Notes under the pieces: model-generated
The model's input: the letters and a program-made list of their open reading frames with translations, nothing else
Told to the model about the DNA's origin: nothing
The model's database searches: none
Source: Bathymodiolus brooksi
Lineage: Eukaryota > Mollusca > Bivalvia > Mytilida > Modiolidae
Assembly (NCBI GenBank): GCA_963680875.1
Contig: OY804580.1
Location: 97,989,353 to 98,053,352, forward strand
Direction: 5' to 3'
Length of the DNA stretch: 64,000 bases
Shown: positions 1 to 11,470 of the stretch, piece after piece
Layout of the letters: each line of letters begins with the position of its first letter
Numbering within the stretch: position 1 is the stretch's first letter
Made by a program: the position numbers and the translations under genes

Positions 1-203
1 AGTTTATTGGTGGAGGAAACCGGAGTACACGGAGAAAAACGTCTATCTATTACAAATCACTGACAAATTTTATCACATAATGTTGTATCGAATAGACCTC
101 GTCATGAACGGGATTCGAACTCACAACTGTAGTGGTGATAGGCACCGATTACATAGGTAGTTGCAAATCAAAATACCATACGATCACGACCACGACGGCC
201 CTT
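1..203 (-). mobile_element. SINE-A, partial
   Basis: On the minus strand this is a tRNA-derived SINE: head starting GGGCCGTCGTGG, a B-box-like GTTCGAATCCCG, then the body that carries CCTCCACCAATAAA. The body's 3' part is missing at the window edge. The family occurs at least eight more times in copy A and the spacer, which allows a consensus by eye. The resemblance to Meta-domain SINEs of bivalves is from memory and not confirmed. Confidence 0.75.
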
Positions 204-700
204 TATTGGTAAAATATACTAAAGTACACAAATAGAGTCGCGAACCGTCCATAAGTAATTTACCAACTTTATCCCACTAATGACATTAGCTTTGATAATA
301 ATTACATTCCTTAGGAACTGTAAATTTCATTAATGAATGTATTTAGTAAACAATGACAGCAAAAAATACTGATGGCACAAAGAGAATTATTATGTTATAT
401 TCGTCAAAATGTTGATATTTAAAACATAGCTTTATTATGACTGTGAATAATACAATTGTAAGCTTTGAAAGCTTCAATGATTTTGATGGAAAAAAAGATT
501 GAATATTATATTGTTTGTAGTCATCGATTGTCACCAGTCTTAATTATTATTTAATATCTTTTTCACAACTAGATACGTTTTCATTGATCAATTTTCAAGC
601 ATTTCGACGATCAATTCTGCAGGCATTATTTGGTAATTAAAACTTTTTTTTACATGGAGACAGGGGGAAACAGGATAATTAAAAACTGTCAATCATTCAT
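204..700. other. AT-rich intergenic DNA with a D1 tail
   Basis: I see no gene. About 270-350 resembles the D1 segment that contains AATTACAT and GGAACTGTAAATTTCA, also seen at 22,425 and 28,690. The rest is AT-rich with short homopolymers. Confidence 0.6.
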
Positions 701-1062
701 TGAGTGACTGAGTGAGTGATTGTTGTTTAACGCCAATTCAGCAATTTTTCAGCTATATCAAGATAATTTTCAATGAGATGATGATTAGGTCCGCTTTGTA
801 CTAGAACATCATGCTTAGTTGGATTATTATAATGCTAGCTCACTGAAACAGCAGTCCGCGGATAGACATGTCGCTCCACCCGGACACATTATTCTGATTC
901 CGAGCCAACCAGTCTTTGCTCTTTCTCCTTAATGCTACGTGATTAGGGGAGAAGCAACAAATACCAATTTGATAGTCTTTGGTTTGACCTGACCGGGGCT
1001 CGAACCCACGATCTACCGCACTCGAGGCGAGCACGCTAGCCATTACACAACCGATGCGGTTC
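701..1062 (-). mobile_element. SINE-B, near full length
   Basis: Read on the minus strand it starts GAACCGCATCGG. It has a tRNA-like A-box region around GGCTAGCGTGCTCGCC and a good B box, GGTTCGAGCCCC, then a unique body and a 3' end GGCGTTAAACAACAATCACT with a short CACT-rich tail. Pol III box layout and tail are those of a tRNA-derived SINE. The copy-B counterpart is at 46,172-46,526. Small open frames across it are not genes. Confidence 0.75.
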
Positions 1063-1279
1063 AATCATTAATTAAGAATATTTATTAGAACTTTAATTGT
1101 TTAGCAACATAAAATGTTGTTAGATGACATTGTGCTTGGTAAAGTTTTCCACGAAAAAATGTATTCTGCGATTAGTGGGTCTCAGTTTTATAGTTTATAC
1201 CGAATGTTGCCAGTGTCTCTGGATTCCCAATTCTTGATTGCCGTTTTGAGTTTCTATTGTTTGGTTTGGTTAGTTTTAT

Positions 1280-1525
1280 GGTGTTTAACGCCACTTTCAA
1301 CAATATTTCAGTTATATCATGGCGGTCAGTTTTATTGGTGGAGGAAACCGGAGGACCGGGAGAAAACCACCGACCTGGCGCAAGTCACTACCAAACTTTA
1401 TCATTTAATGTTTTACATCTCGCCCTATTCGAGATTCGAACTCACAACATCAGTTGTGATAGGCACTGATTGCATAGGTAGTTGTTAATCCAATTACCAT
1501 ACGATCACGGCCACGACGACCCCTT
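1280..1525 (-). mobile_element. SINE-A, full length
   Basis: A complete minus-strand SINE-A, from the tRNA-like head (CGTCGTGGCCGTGATCGTAT) at the right to the 3' end GGCGTTAAACACC at the left. Just upstream, 1,203-1,255 is a short D2 fragment. The 124-codon open frame across this region is SINE sequence and not a gene. Copy-B counterpart: 46,744-46,988. Confidence 0.8.
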
Positions 1526-2310
1526 AGGAAGGACAAAAGGACAAACAATCATCTACTAAACACTACACATAAAACTAAAGATCGAGAAACATGAACCACA
1601 CAAAAAACCGGAAGCAGCACCAATGATATTTATTCTCCGAATGTATTATCATTCCAGTAGAAGATTTGGACATGAACTCGATGATTATTCGATAATACAT
1701 ACATGTATTTCTGTTAATTGTTGAAATTTCAATTCTCAGTTCCTATTTATAAAACAGAGTCTTAATTACCTTATTAACACTTTTTGGCTTAAAATTGGGT
1801 ATATGAAAATATAAATAAGTGTTTCATTTACCACCTGTTTGTAAAACAGCAAATGGAGGCCAAAGTTATATAGGTACATTATATTTTCTCGGTGTATGGG
1901 AGACAACTCTGTCGCAACAATAAACAGGCATGCATTTTGCTTAATAGATAAACGAAAATACAGTCATATATTATGTGTCCATAACCTGCCAATCAGCTCT
2001 TTCTCCAACATCTGCAGGTACCATTAGCCATTATGATATTAGGGAAATATTGTTTTGTTGCTTTTTGTTCAGTGTGTCTATTTATTTTCGATACGATGCT
2101 GTCAGAAATAAGAAAGAAATGGATTGTTATCGAAGACATTTCATTGGAATTATAAACAAAGACACATTGGAGAACACCGAAAGGGACAATCGAGAGAAAC
2201 TGCCAACATCTTGCAATGTTCGCTTGATCAATTTTTGTAATAATCAATCTTGAGCTTGTGATATATGTACGTTACACGTGGTTTAATTTGCCCTATTTTG
2301 ATTAACTCAA
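1526..2310. other. Intergenic, no gene seen
   Basis: AT-rich DNA without coding signal. A short minus-strand D2 fragment lies near 2,165-2,215 (GGGACAATCGAGAGAAACTG). Confidence 0.6.
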
Positions 2311-2445
2311 TACAACATTATGATATAAAGTGTGTCAGTGACTAGTGGCAGGTCGGTGGATTTGTCTGGCATGCCGGTTACCTCCATCCATAAAACTGAC
2401 CACCAAGATATAGTTGAAATAGTGTTGAAAGTGGCGTTAGATACC
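2311..2445 (+). mobile_element. SINE-A, 5'-truncated
   Basis: Plus-strand SINE-A body, beginning after the tRNA-like head and ending at the GTGGCGTTAGATACC 3' end. Truncation at the 5' side is usual for LINE-mobilised copies. Counterpart in copy B: 47,791-47,924. Confidence 0.7.
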
Positions 2446-2624
2446 ATAATTCTAACCCTATCTTGATTAATATGTTACGTAGAAATCTTGTCATTAAATA
2501 GATAAAACTTGGCCAAATAGAAATTATTTATAATGTATGGTAATATAATATGTGTATAATGATTCTATGAGTAACATGGCTCGTGCTTTATAAGATACAC
2601 GAATTGTTTACCCTACACGAGCAC

Positions 2625-2803
2625 CTTGGTTCACCCGTGGGTTTTGTTGGGGTTCGTGTTGTTAATCTGTTTAGCTTGATGTGTTGAGTTTTTCTGTTTT
2701 GTTCGTCTTCGTCATGTGTCTTGTGTACTCAATGTTGCCAGTGTCTCTGAATTGTCAATTCTTGATAACCCCTTCTGTTTTCTCTAACGTTTATTTACAG
2801 TTG
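2625..2803 (+). repeat. D2 dispersed repeat
   Basis: This segment shares TTGCCAGTGTCTCTGAATTG and GTTTATTTACAGTTGAAAC with copies at 5,580, 12,880 (minus) and 22,980. Class unknown: no terminal repeats or coding signal are visible. Copy B: 48,105-48,290. Confidence 0.6.
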
Positions 2804-2937
2804 AAACACTTTCTTGCACGTGTATTCGCTTCTGTTTGGAAAAAATACCAATGACAAACCTATGAATACGTATCATTTTAGAATCAAATTGGGAATATGC
2901 AAGATGCTTATTGGATAGCAATGCTCGCAAATACATT

Positions 2938-3139
2938 GGAGTGAACGAGTGATTGTTTTCTAACGCCAAATGGGCAATTTTTCAGCTATATCATGGTGAG
3001 AACAAGTCACATTCGAGCTGTTTTGTACTAGAGTCACGCTCTTAGTTAGATGTCATAGTGATATCTCAAGGAAACAGCAGTTCGAACCCATGATGCAGCA
3101 CATTCGATGCGAGCTCGCTAACCCCCGATGTGGTTCTAA
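2938..3139 (-). mobile_element. SINE-B, internally deleted
   Basis: It contains both ends of SINE-B on the minus strand (head near 3,139, TTGGCGTTAGAAAACAATCA tail at left) but lacks most of the middle. The counterpart in copy B is cut down to 48,417-48,482. Confidence 0.6.
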
Positions 3140-3423
3140 TACATTGGTGGAAGGTATGTTGTAGAAGAAAATTACTATATACAAAATAATGATTTATCAA
3201 TAATCAAACAATATTTGCTTCAATTAAATTCAAAACACATACGGACATATTGTTCTGGCCTTGAATATGCATGAAATATTTCCCGCTGGACGTTAAGCAA
3301 CAAACTAATAAGCAACAAATCATTAATATCAACGTTGTGTACTTGAAGTGTACTCAACATCATTTGAGGATGGGGGAGAGAATTAGGCGCCGTTTTATAA
3401 ACATTGCTTGCTAAGTCTAAGAA

Positions 3424-3735
3424 CTTGCCCGGTCCTTTAACTTAACGTTCCGCTATATAGATGATGTCCTTTTACTAAATAATATTAAGCTTGAGGTTTT
3501 TTGTTGATCGAATCTATCCCATTGAACTTGAAATAAAGGATACCACAGATACAGCTAGGTCTGCTTCATACCTTGACCTACACATCGAAATTGACAGTGA
3601 TGACCGATTAAGATCTGAAGTTTACGACAATAGAGATTATTTCAATTTTCCCATTGTGAAATTTCCATTTGTATGTAGCAAAATTCCAGTAGTACCTGTA
3701 TATGGAGAATACATATCTTCCAGTTGATTTGATAT
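3424..3735 (+). pseudogene. Reverse-transcriptase fragment (retroelement relic)
   Basis: Translation in two frames gives LARSFNLTFRYIDDVLLLNN and then a longer frame from 3,491 with VDRIYPIELEIKDTTDTA and SYLDLHIEIDSDDRLRSEVY. YIDD is the catalytic YxDD box of reverse transcriptases, and the SYLDL...FNFP region follows it in a retroelement protein family common in bivalve and cnidarian genomes. A frameshift lies between the YIDD part and 3,491, and another disrupts the end near 3,720. Only about 100 residues survive, so it is a dead fragment. I cannot assign the retroelement clade with confidence. Confidence 0.85.
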
Positions 3736-4330
3736 TAGAGGAATTACGGTTTCTGATTAACCTTTTGGTATTGACAATCTCGACATCGATGGTACATATT
3801 GTAATCGTCTAAGCGAAACAGTAATACATATTTAGTTAACACCTTTGCATTATTGATCAACATACAAGCGACCAAATGTATTCTTCCATTCATAATTTCA
3901 TTCACACAACAAACAGTTGTGCTTATAGATCTGTATAATACATTCATATATACACTCCAATGATAATCAGGAGAGAAAAAACATCACTTTAGATGGTACA
4001 CAAACTAGACAAATAACATCAATTTAAACTTTCGTCATTAGTAAAAAATATTGCGAGCAATATGAAGATTAATTCATAATAGAAAATGCATCCACTAGTT
4101 GGTGTGACGATTACTATCCCAGACACCATCTGTCATACCTTATCACAATAAGGGGAGATAATCGATATTGAGAACCGCAAAAGTCATAATATTGTAAATA
4201 CCGTTACTTGTAATTGTATTAAAGCTGCATTTTGTCGAAGCGTTCTAGTCGATTTAGAAATATATTTGTAATGAGACAATGTTGATCAATGTTCGTCAGG
4301 ATTAAGTGTGTGAGTGTGTAGTAATTACTT
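3736..4330. other. Intergenic, no gene seen
   Basis: AT-rich single-copy-looking sequence, well conserved in copy B (49,373-49,960). Open frames here lack coding character. Confidence 0.55.
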
Positions 4331-4334
4331 ATAA

Positions 4335-5085
4335 TCTATGTCAGTTATTACGTATATGTATAATTTACTTCGTATCTGTATCGCTTACTTAGCATCTATC
4401 TTATCTACGTCATATTTGTATAATTTACTTCGTATTTGTATCATTTACTTCGTATTTGCATCATTTACTCAGCATATACCGTTATATAATCTACGTCGTA
4501 TTTGTATCATTGATGTCGCATCTGTATCATTTACTTCGTATCTGTATCATGTACTTCGTATCTGTATCATTTACTTCATATATGTATCATTGATTTCGTA
4601 TCTGTATCATTTACGTCGTATCTGAATAATTTACTTAGCATCTATATAATCTACGTCGTATTTGTATCATTTACTTCGCATCTATATCATCTACGTCATA
4701 TCTGTATCATTTATATCTTAACTGTATCATCTACGCGTATTTGTATAATTTACTTCGTATTTTTATAATTTACTTCGTATATGTATCATTTACGTCGTAT
4801 CTGCATAATTTACTCAGCATCTATATATTCTACGCAGTATTTGTATAATTTATATCTTAACTGTATCATCTACGCCGTAATTGTATAATTCTACTTCGTA
4901 TATGTATCATTTACATCGTATCTGTACCAATTACTTAGTATATGTATACTGTACTTAGCAGCTGTATCATTAACACCGTATCTGTATCATTTACCTCGCA
5001 TCTGTATCATTTACTTAACATTTGTATCATTTACTTTATATCTCTATCATCTACTTCGTATCTATATCAATTACCTAATGTTCTG
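4335..5085 (+). repeat. 20-bp minisatellite (TATCATTTACTTCGTATCTG)
   Basis: About 37 diverged tandem units of 20 bp. The stop-free frames rich in Ile, Tyr and Ser are a consequence of the repeat. Copy B (49,962-50,690) has a shorter and rearranged version. Confidence 0.9.
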
Positions 5086-5095
5086 TGTAATTGTA

Positions 5096-5278
5096 TACAG
5101 TCAAACTTGTATTTAGAGGTCACTTTTAGGACAAAGAAAGAGTGGCCTTATATGACAGGTGACCTCTTAAAAGAGGTTCAATTCATATGAAATGTTCTAT
5201 GATTGGACAAGAAAATGGTGACCTTTTAATACAGGTGACTGCTTAATAGAGGTGACCGCATGGACAGGTTTGACTACA
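5096..5278. mobile_element. Small TIR element (mariner-like MITE)
   Basis: The left end TACAGTCAAACTTGT and the right end ACAGGTTTGACTACA are imperfect inverted repeats within TA-rich flanks. The interior has repeated GGTGACC/GGTCACC motifs. Non-coding and 183 bp long. Invertebrate genomes hold many such AGTCAAACCTG-ended MITEs; assignment to the Tc1/mariner group is inference. It sits immediately after the 20-bp minisatellite in both copies (B: 50,702-50,885). Confidence 0.7.
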
Positions 5279-5579
5279 TATATTCTGTATCATGTACGAT
5301 GTATCCGAGATCACTCACGGAAAACACTGGATACGAAATATACACAATCTGGTGAGCAGAGACAATGAAGCACATATATCGATTATCCCCGCCACAGTTG
5401 TGTCTGTCTCAAGCATGGACCTGGATTTCCAACGTCATATGTCGTGGTCTTTTTGTATTCAGTGAGTTCAGTTAAGATGGGAGGTGATTGCTCGTTTGGA
5501 TGTCATTAGTGGAATTGATTGTCATCACTGTTTAAACTGTCTATTCATGATCCTTTAAGATTTCCGCATAAAACACGAT

Positions 5580-5755
5580 GTTCGGTTCGTCTTTATCTGC
5601 AGTCGTTTGTAGGAGGGCTCGTGTTTTATTTACGTCATTTGTGTTCGCTTGCCAATAATGGCGTCCAACACATATCGTCTAGTTGCCAGTTTCTCTGTAT
5701 TGTCCAATTTTGATGCCCCTTCGATTTCCTTTAACGTTTATTTGATCGAAACATC
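5580..5755 (+). repeat. D2 dispersed repeat
   Basis: One of the clearest D2 copies, with GGTTCGTCTTTATCTGCAGT at the left, TTGCCAGTTTCTCTGTATTG in the middle and TTTAACGTTTATTTGATCGA at the right. Copy B: 51,525-51,712. Confidence 0.65.
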
Positions 5756-7337
5756 GATATATGATAGGTCTTTGAATTTCTATGGGAGCTTCTTCCATAA
5801 ATAAAAATTATCGAAATTGTATAAACTAAATATTGTTGAAACTGGCGTTAAAACAACCCACAATTCAAAAATCATTTTAAATGTCATTATAAATCTATGT
5901 TGTCAATTACTTGTAAGTTTACGAGAACAGACATTTTCTGCATTTTGTCTCCCTCTTGGAAAAATACAAAACAATAATTAGCTAACACATCAATACTAAT
6001 CATAACCTTAATATAATATAATATACTAATTATTTGTAACATTATACACTAATGATAATGTAAACATATTCACAGGAATAAAACAAGAAATGTTTAAAAC
6101 TACAATGTTATGTACCTTTAAGATAGGAATACAGTGGACGTTCACATCATGAATAGAAAGTTTAAACATAAGTGATAATCAATTCCATCAATAGCACCAA
6201 AACGAAAATCTTTTATTTTATGCAGAAATCGTAAAGGACACCACAAAACGGAACGTACAATGTAAATACACATAATAGGACAATACTAAAAAAACCTACA
6301 AATATGAACAACACGGACCTTACCAAAAACATCGCCACTGCAGGTGTTTAACGTTCATGTCTTAGTGGTGGTAGCTAATGTCAAATTACTATACCAAACC
6401 CTGAACGCTGTCCTTTTCCTCTAATTTATAAACATATTTACTCTATTCGGAGAACATCAGTCGATACCCTGTTTGTGTGGCTCTTGTTGTTTATCATTAA
6501 TTTTCTGTGTATTGTGACTAGTTAACCATTGTTTGTATTTTTGTCCTTTTTCGTTTGGTCACTGTATGTTCTGTCTTTCGATTTACGGATTCTGATTACC
6601 TCTTTGGTATCTTCTAACTAATATTACTTGTAACTCGAGCATGATTTGTCGTCGTATTTTAACATGAGAAACATAAAGAGCGTAACTAGTGGAGCAGAAA
6701 CTGCTTACTCTTAGCGAGCACATGATTTCAGCCCCAGTTTTTGGTTGGGTTCGTGTTTCTCAATCTTTAGTTTTCTGTGTACTACTTTGTGAATCATTGT
6801 TTATCTCTGTTTCATTTTTCTTTTGGTCATTGTATTTTCTGTCCTTCAATTTACGTCTTCTGGTTACCACTTTGTTGTCTTCAAATTTATCTCAAAATTT
6901 GCATAGCATGTTTTACAGTTAAATATCTTTGGTTTAGTCGTTGTTCAATCAATACGAAATGGTAGCTTAAAAATACTGACGAAACAATAAAACTAACAAA
7001 CAAATTGCAGCACATTCAACATGCTCATTCTTGTCATAATATGATATGGTTTCATCTCAGTTAAAACACATTAATGTCAGCTAAACGGTTGATTATACAG
7101 TAAACTGAAAGATGTCACCTACATTTAAATAGCTCCCGTCAATTCTGTTTAAGATAAAACAGTAAGACAAATGCATAGACATATATTATTATCAGCTTTA
7201 CCTTCATTATTATTCATAAGTCAGAATTAATCCATGTTACGATTTATCCGGTCTTCTTGATTACACGTATGATGTCAGTTTAAGAATTTTACATATCCTT
7301 TAATGTTCAGTCCTGTGAAGTTATACATTAAATATGA
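5756..7337. other. Intergenic with two D3/D2-like fragments
   Basis: No gene. The segments about 6,470-6,625 and 6,745-6,900 resemble each other (TTTTCTGTGTA..., TTTGGTCA, TGTTCTGTC or TTTTCTGTCC, then TTTACGGATTCTGATTACC or equivalent) and end in the D3 monomer. They look like two copies of a longer repeat of which D3 is a part. Confidence 0.55.
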
Positions 7338-7351
7338 CAGCCGGGAAGCCA

Positions 7352-8375
7352 TAGACTGAATCGATCAATCAATCCATTGGATGTCAATATTGCCGCGCTA
7401 AGGGCAGACAACCTCGATTCAACGCACAGGTGGCGCTTCATAACTACGTAAACAAAATCATCCGCGATACGGTACCTCAGAAAAACCTGTTGGGAAACGT
7501 TGAAATAACCGTAATTCGTGTTTTTTTATATTTATCACAAGTTTATTCTCACAGGCTAATGACTGATCATTTTTGACAGCTTTTCCGTGTAGAAGAAGGG
7601 TGAAAATCGGTATTTTTTCAGTGACCTATTTCAAGCATCTCGTCGCCTACAAATATGGCGGGGAAAAAACCTCTCTATATTTAACTGACACAATCACATC
7701 CCCCTTAGCCAATCACATCAAAGATGGTAAAAATAAACTCTAAAATTAGTAAGGAATCCCATACAAAACATCAAATCCCAGCATGCTTAGCGAAAAACTA
7801 TATTTTGACCTCAAAAGGCAGACACCATTTCAGTGTATATTCGAAGGAAAATAGCGATATTTCTATTTGTTTCAGGCTTATATCTGCAAGCATTACATTT
7901 GTAGATTGTTCTCATGTATTTTAATATTGCATTCGTTTCAATTCCAGTATTTTAGATGTGAATGTTGACTTACATATTGGAATAATTCCAAGATATAAAC
8001 ATCATTTGAACCATACATCCATGTCGTCATGTGAGATTTCCAACGTGACCCCTCATTTTTTCCATTTTTAGTCTCTATTTGAAAGTTTACGCTTGATGGC
8101 TTCACTTATTGATTCCCTAATTAAAGGAAAAACAGATTCATAAAAATGTAGCAGCTCAAAGCCTGAAAATGGCTTAGTGTCACACTTCTTGCAGGATTTT
8201 CCAGGTGTAAACCATTCCATATCATTCTCATTTGCCATACTGTGTGTGTACATTTCATTATTTAATTTACAGATTCTTTCATTGGTTTATATTAATGTGC
8301 ATGAATATTATTTGACCCCTAGCTCTTTTCTTTATACTTGTTCTCAGTTTGCAACATTTACATTTATAAACATTT
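7352..8375. other. Left interior of the TIR element
   Basis: No convincing exon on the plus strand. A minus-strand frame at 8,253-8,068 (61 codons, with CKKCDTKPFSGFELLHFYES) has some coding look, but nothing supports it further. Confidence 0.4.
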
Positions 8376-10115
8376 ATGTCAAAATCCAGCTGTACAAAGG
8401 TCCATCCAGGCAGAGATCCAGGTCCATGCAGTGTGACCAAATGTGTTATTGGTAAATTTGATCCTTCAAACAGATGTGTACATTTTTTTCAGATTATGTT
8501 TACAGGCAATATTATAAGATTACTGATACTGATTGTTACATGTATTTGTAGGAGATGTGAAAGTGCATTAAACTTCATTTTTGAAATTTAAAGCAGGTGA
8601 ACCTGATGAGGCATCAGATGCAAAGAGAGCATGCACAGATAATGAAGATAACAAATGTTTTTTTTAATCCAATTTCAGCCTTTGCTCAAACCAATCTAAC
8701 CATAGAACTGAAATTGACTGTTTATCTTTTCAGCAAGAAATTAGGGATGGACCATTTAACTTCCAGGGGGGGGGGGGGGGGGGGTGGTTATGGTTTTTTT
8801 CTAAACAAATATTCTGATTCCCAATGTTACTGAAAAAAATATTCTGATTTTGGTGGAGGGGAAAAAAAATCTGTTTCAGAGTTTTTGTCATATAACCTAA
8901 TGTTAAATTCTGGGAAAAAAAATTGCGCTTTGTGCGACAAAAAAAATAAATATTATTACTCTCATGTTGTCAGGGAAAATTTTTCTGAATGAAGCTAAAA
9001 ACCATAACCCCCCCCCCCCCCCTCCCCCCTGCAAGTTAAATGGTTGGTCCCTTAATGTTTTAATTTCAGAGAAGTTTTCACAGTATGATGATACATTTTC
9101 TTCCTCACTTTGTCATTCTCATTACAACAAATTTATTAACAATTCACAGTTCAGTGCATTGTTTGTGGGAAAAATTGTCGCAGTAATGACATCATATGGT
9201 TTTTAAAACTGTAGGCGAGGAAAAGAGAGACTTGTTTTTGAAGTATTTCAGTTTTAATAAAAATATAGAGAATGATCAATTTAGATGTTGTCCCTATTGT
9301 TATAATTCTTTTAACTTTTTCTCTAGATCTGATGCAGCAGAGGAGAAATTGGCTCAAACCTCTTCATACTTGCAGGATTGTTTAAGTAAACAGTTGTTTA
9401 TTGAAAAACATAAAGTTACAGGCCAGAATGTTGACATCTATACTTTTCAGATGCTATTGCAGTTTGTCGTCAAAGCTTTTGAAGAAGAGAGTTCTTTACT
9501 TTTACCTGAAGTTTATGACAGATATAAACTTCTCTTACATAAAAATGACCTCAACATTGTTATTGACACTATGACAGTGACAAAGATATGTCCAAATTGT
9601 TACACTTCACTCAATTGATATTTAATATGTTAAAATCTGTTCTTGGCAGAACTTTATTGTGTTATGTACCAAAAAAGAAAAACCTTGGTCGTCTTGATAT
9701 ACAGAAATGATGCAGATGTTTTAGGAAGTTGCTATTCACTATTTTTGGCAAATCATCGCTCATCAAACCAAATTGCCCTGATGGAGAAAGAAAACTTAAA
9801 ATTAACAAATACAATTTCTTCTCTTATTACAGATGATTTAAAGAAGAACACAAAGCATGAAAGTCTTGAACATGCAGCACAAATTTTGAGAAATGTTATT
9901 AAATTGTATGTTTCAGACAGAATAAAGACTGACAGATTACCAGATATTGATAATTTTAATTGTAGAGATGAGATTTTTAAGATCCACCCTTTCTTGTGGA
10001 ATTTGTTATTTAGATTTGTTGACAAGATTACAATTATTATGATAATGCTGCCTTGAAATATTGTATTAAATGTTGCACAATTAAATAATCAAATTACCAC
10101 AGGATTGTTTTCATA
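8376..10115 (+). pseudogene. Decayed intron-containing gene with zinc-finger-like CxxC motifs
   Basis: Likely first exon 8,376-8,451: MSKSSCTKVHPGRDPGPCSV and on to a phase-1 GGTAAAT donor. A second exon starts at 8,597 after an AAAGCAG acceptor and reads GEPDEASDAKRACTDNEDNK. A third starts at 9,070 (KFSQYDDTFSSSLCHSHYNK). Further parts show CIVCGKNC (9,155), CCPYC (about 9,289) and CPNC (about 9,590), then QLIFNMLKSVLGRTLLCYVP, an acidic/lysine-rich stretch and HPFLWNLLFRFVD (about 9,980). Coding character jumps frame near 9,150, 9,190, 9,615, 9,710 and 10,025, so the gene is broken. It may be the element's own transposase-like gene. The C-terminal part is faintly reminiscent of DUF6589-type proteins, but this is a weak guess. 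Confidence 0.6.
8744..9051 (+). mobile_element. Harbinger-like MITE with G/C tracts
   Basis: It starts GGGATGGACCATTTAACTTC and ends with the inverted AAGTTAAATGGTTGGTCCC. TTA flanks it on both sides (8,741-8,743 and 9,052-9,054), fitting the 3-bp TWA target of PIF/Harbinger elements. Each end carries a long G or C run just inside the TIR. It is non-coding and lies in a probable intron of the decayed gene. A second copy, opposite orientation, is at 44,015-44,331. Confidence 0.75.
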
Positions 10116-10984
10116 TGCTGACTAGATGTTAATATAATGATATTTTAGTATCCCCTCACCTATGAAGTTGTAAAGTATTACAACCTCCTATCTGTGCATC
10201 CATCCACAGGGACTCGGATAACTATTTCTCACAAATATGCGCTCTCGGGTAATTTGATTTTTTCTACGAGATTGCCATTGCCCGAGAGGGGTTATAAAAA
10301 AACAATAGCCGGGGACAAAATATAAACCAGGGAAGCACAGAAACAAACCAACAACAACCAACCGATATAACACAAAAAATCACAAATGCACATGAACAAC
10401 ACAAACTCCCGAATAATCTAAAGTGAACTCGGGTGATCCAGAAGGGTAAGCAATTCCTGCCTATTGCAATACATCTATGTGTGTCCATCATCAAGTCTGG
10501 TAGGACTCTAATCCGGAGAAGGGCAAAGGATCTAAAACAGCCTCAGATCATTTGTCATCTGGGTGCTGTCAACCAGCTCATGATGTCTGCTGTAGAATTT
10601 TTTTTCTAATTTTAAGAGTGTTTGGAAGGCCCATGGGATATCATGATAACCACTGAAAAAAACCAAAGTAACTTTGCAAAGAAGAGTTATGATTCAAAAT
10701 TTATCTAATCTTACAAAAAAGTTGCCTTTGAGGTCCCTTACAATGCAAGGTACTGTGTCAATAGAAATAACTGAAATTATATGGATCTGCAATGTTATGG
10801 GATTTTTCTTCAAATTTGGAAAGCAGATTGAAGAAAACATAGGATTCAATATTTAACCAAACTTGCATATATATCAGTCACAAGATGCTGTGAACAGAAA
10901 TAGGTGAAATCAGAGATATAATAACTGAAATTTGGTAATTTGCAGCTGAAAAGATATATGGTTTTGGTTTCTTTAAAGTAAATT
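10116..10984. other. TIR-element interior, no gene seen
   Basis: AT-rich, with a stretch at 10,140-10,510 (ACTCGGGTGATCCAGAAGGG) that looks like an old repeat fragment. No confident identity. Confidence 0.4.
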
Positions 10985-11470
10985 ATTTAAAATTTTCACT
11001 CAAGTTTGTTAATTATTACTTTATCACAAACTTTGTCTGGCCCAGTCTGAGCAAATTCTTTCCAACTTATCCATTTTGTACTTTCCCACCAGACATGAAT
11101 AAAGTTTTTCTTGTTAAACAAAATTTAATAATATGTTTTTGACAACAACACTATGGAAGCAATTTTTTTTTAAATTTTTTGTTTAAAAAAGTTTTTTTTT
11201 TTTAAACAAAATTTATTAATATGATTTTGGCAACACTAATTTTCACTCAAGTTTGTTAATTTTTACTTTATCACAAACTTTTTCTCGCCCAGTCTGAGCA
11301 AATTCTTTCCAACTTATTCATTTTGTGCTTTCCCACCAGCCCAGGCATGAATAAGTTTTGTTTTATTAGCATAATTTATTAGTATGATTTTGACAACACT
11401 ATGGAAGCAATTTTCACTTAATTCTGACCTTATCCACAAACTTTCTTTACACAGTCTGTACATTCTTTCC
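10985..11470 (+). repeat. Diverged tandem repeat, about three units
   Basis: The segment TTTTCACTCAAGTTTGTTAA...CCCAGTCTGAGCAAATTC recurs at about 10,993 and 11,239, and a shortened unit at about 11,412. Units contain TTTCCCACCAG and CATGAATAA. Spacing is about 245 then 170 bp. Non-coding. Confidence 0.7.

Noticed and set aside
840..1064. tRNA gene suggested by a good B box
   Set aside because: The tRNA-like head cannot be folded into a plausible cloverleaf by eye and continues into a repeat body found several times. It is a SINE head.
1114..1488. 124-codon frame (and its copy at 46,578-46,991) as a gene
   Set aside because: Most of it is minus-strand SINE-A read in the antisense direction. 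Multiple unrelated SINE-A copies give similar peptides.
4338..5190. Hydrophobic 82-97 codon frames as membrane proteins
   Set aside because: They translate a 20-bp minisatellite; the copy in B has scrambled frames.
9196..10056. Two intact genes of 140 and 137 codons
   Set aside because: Coding character continues across them in other frames, and neither has its own N-terminus. They are pieces of one decayed multi-exon gene.
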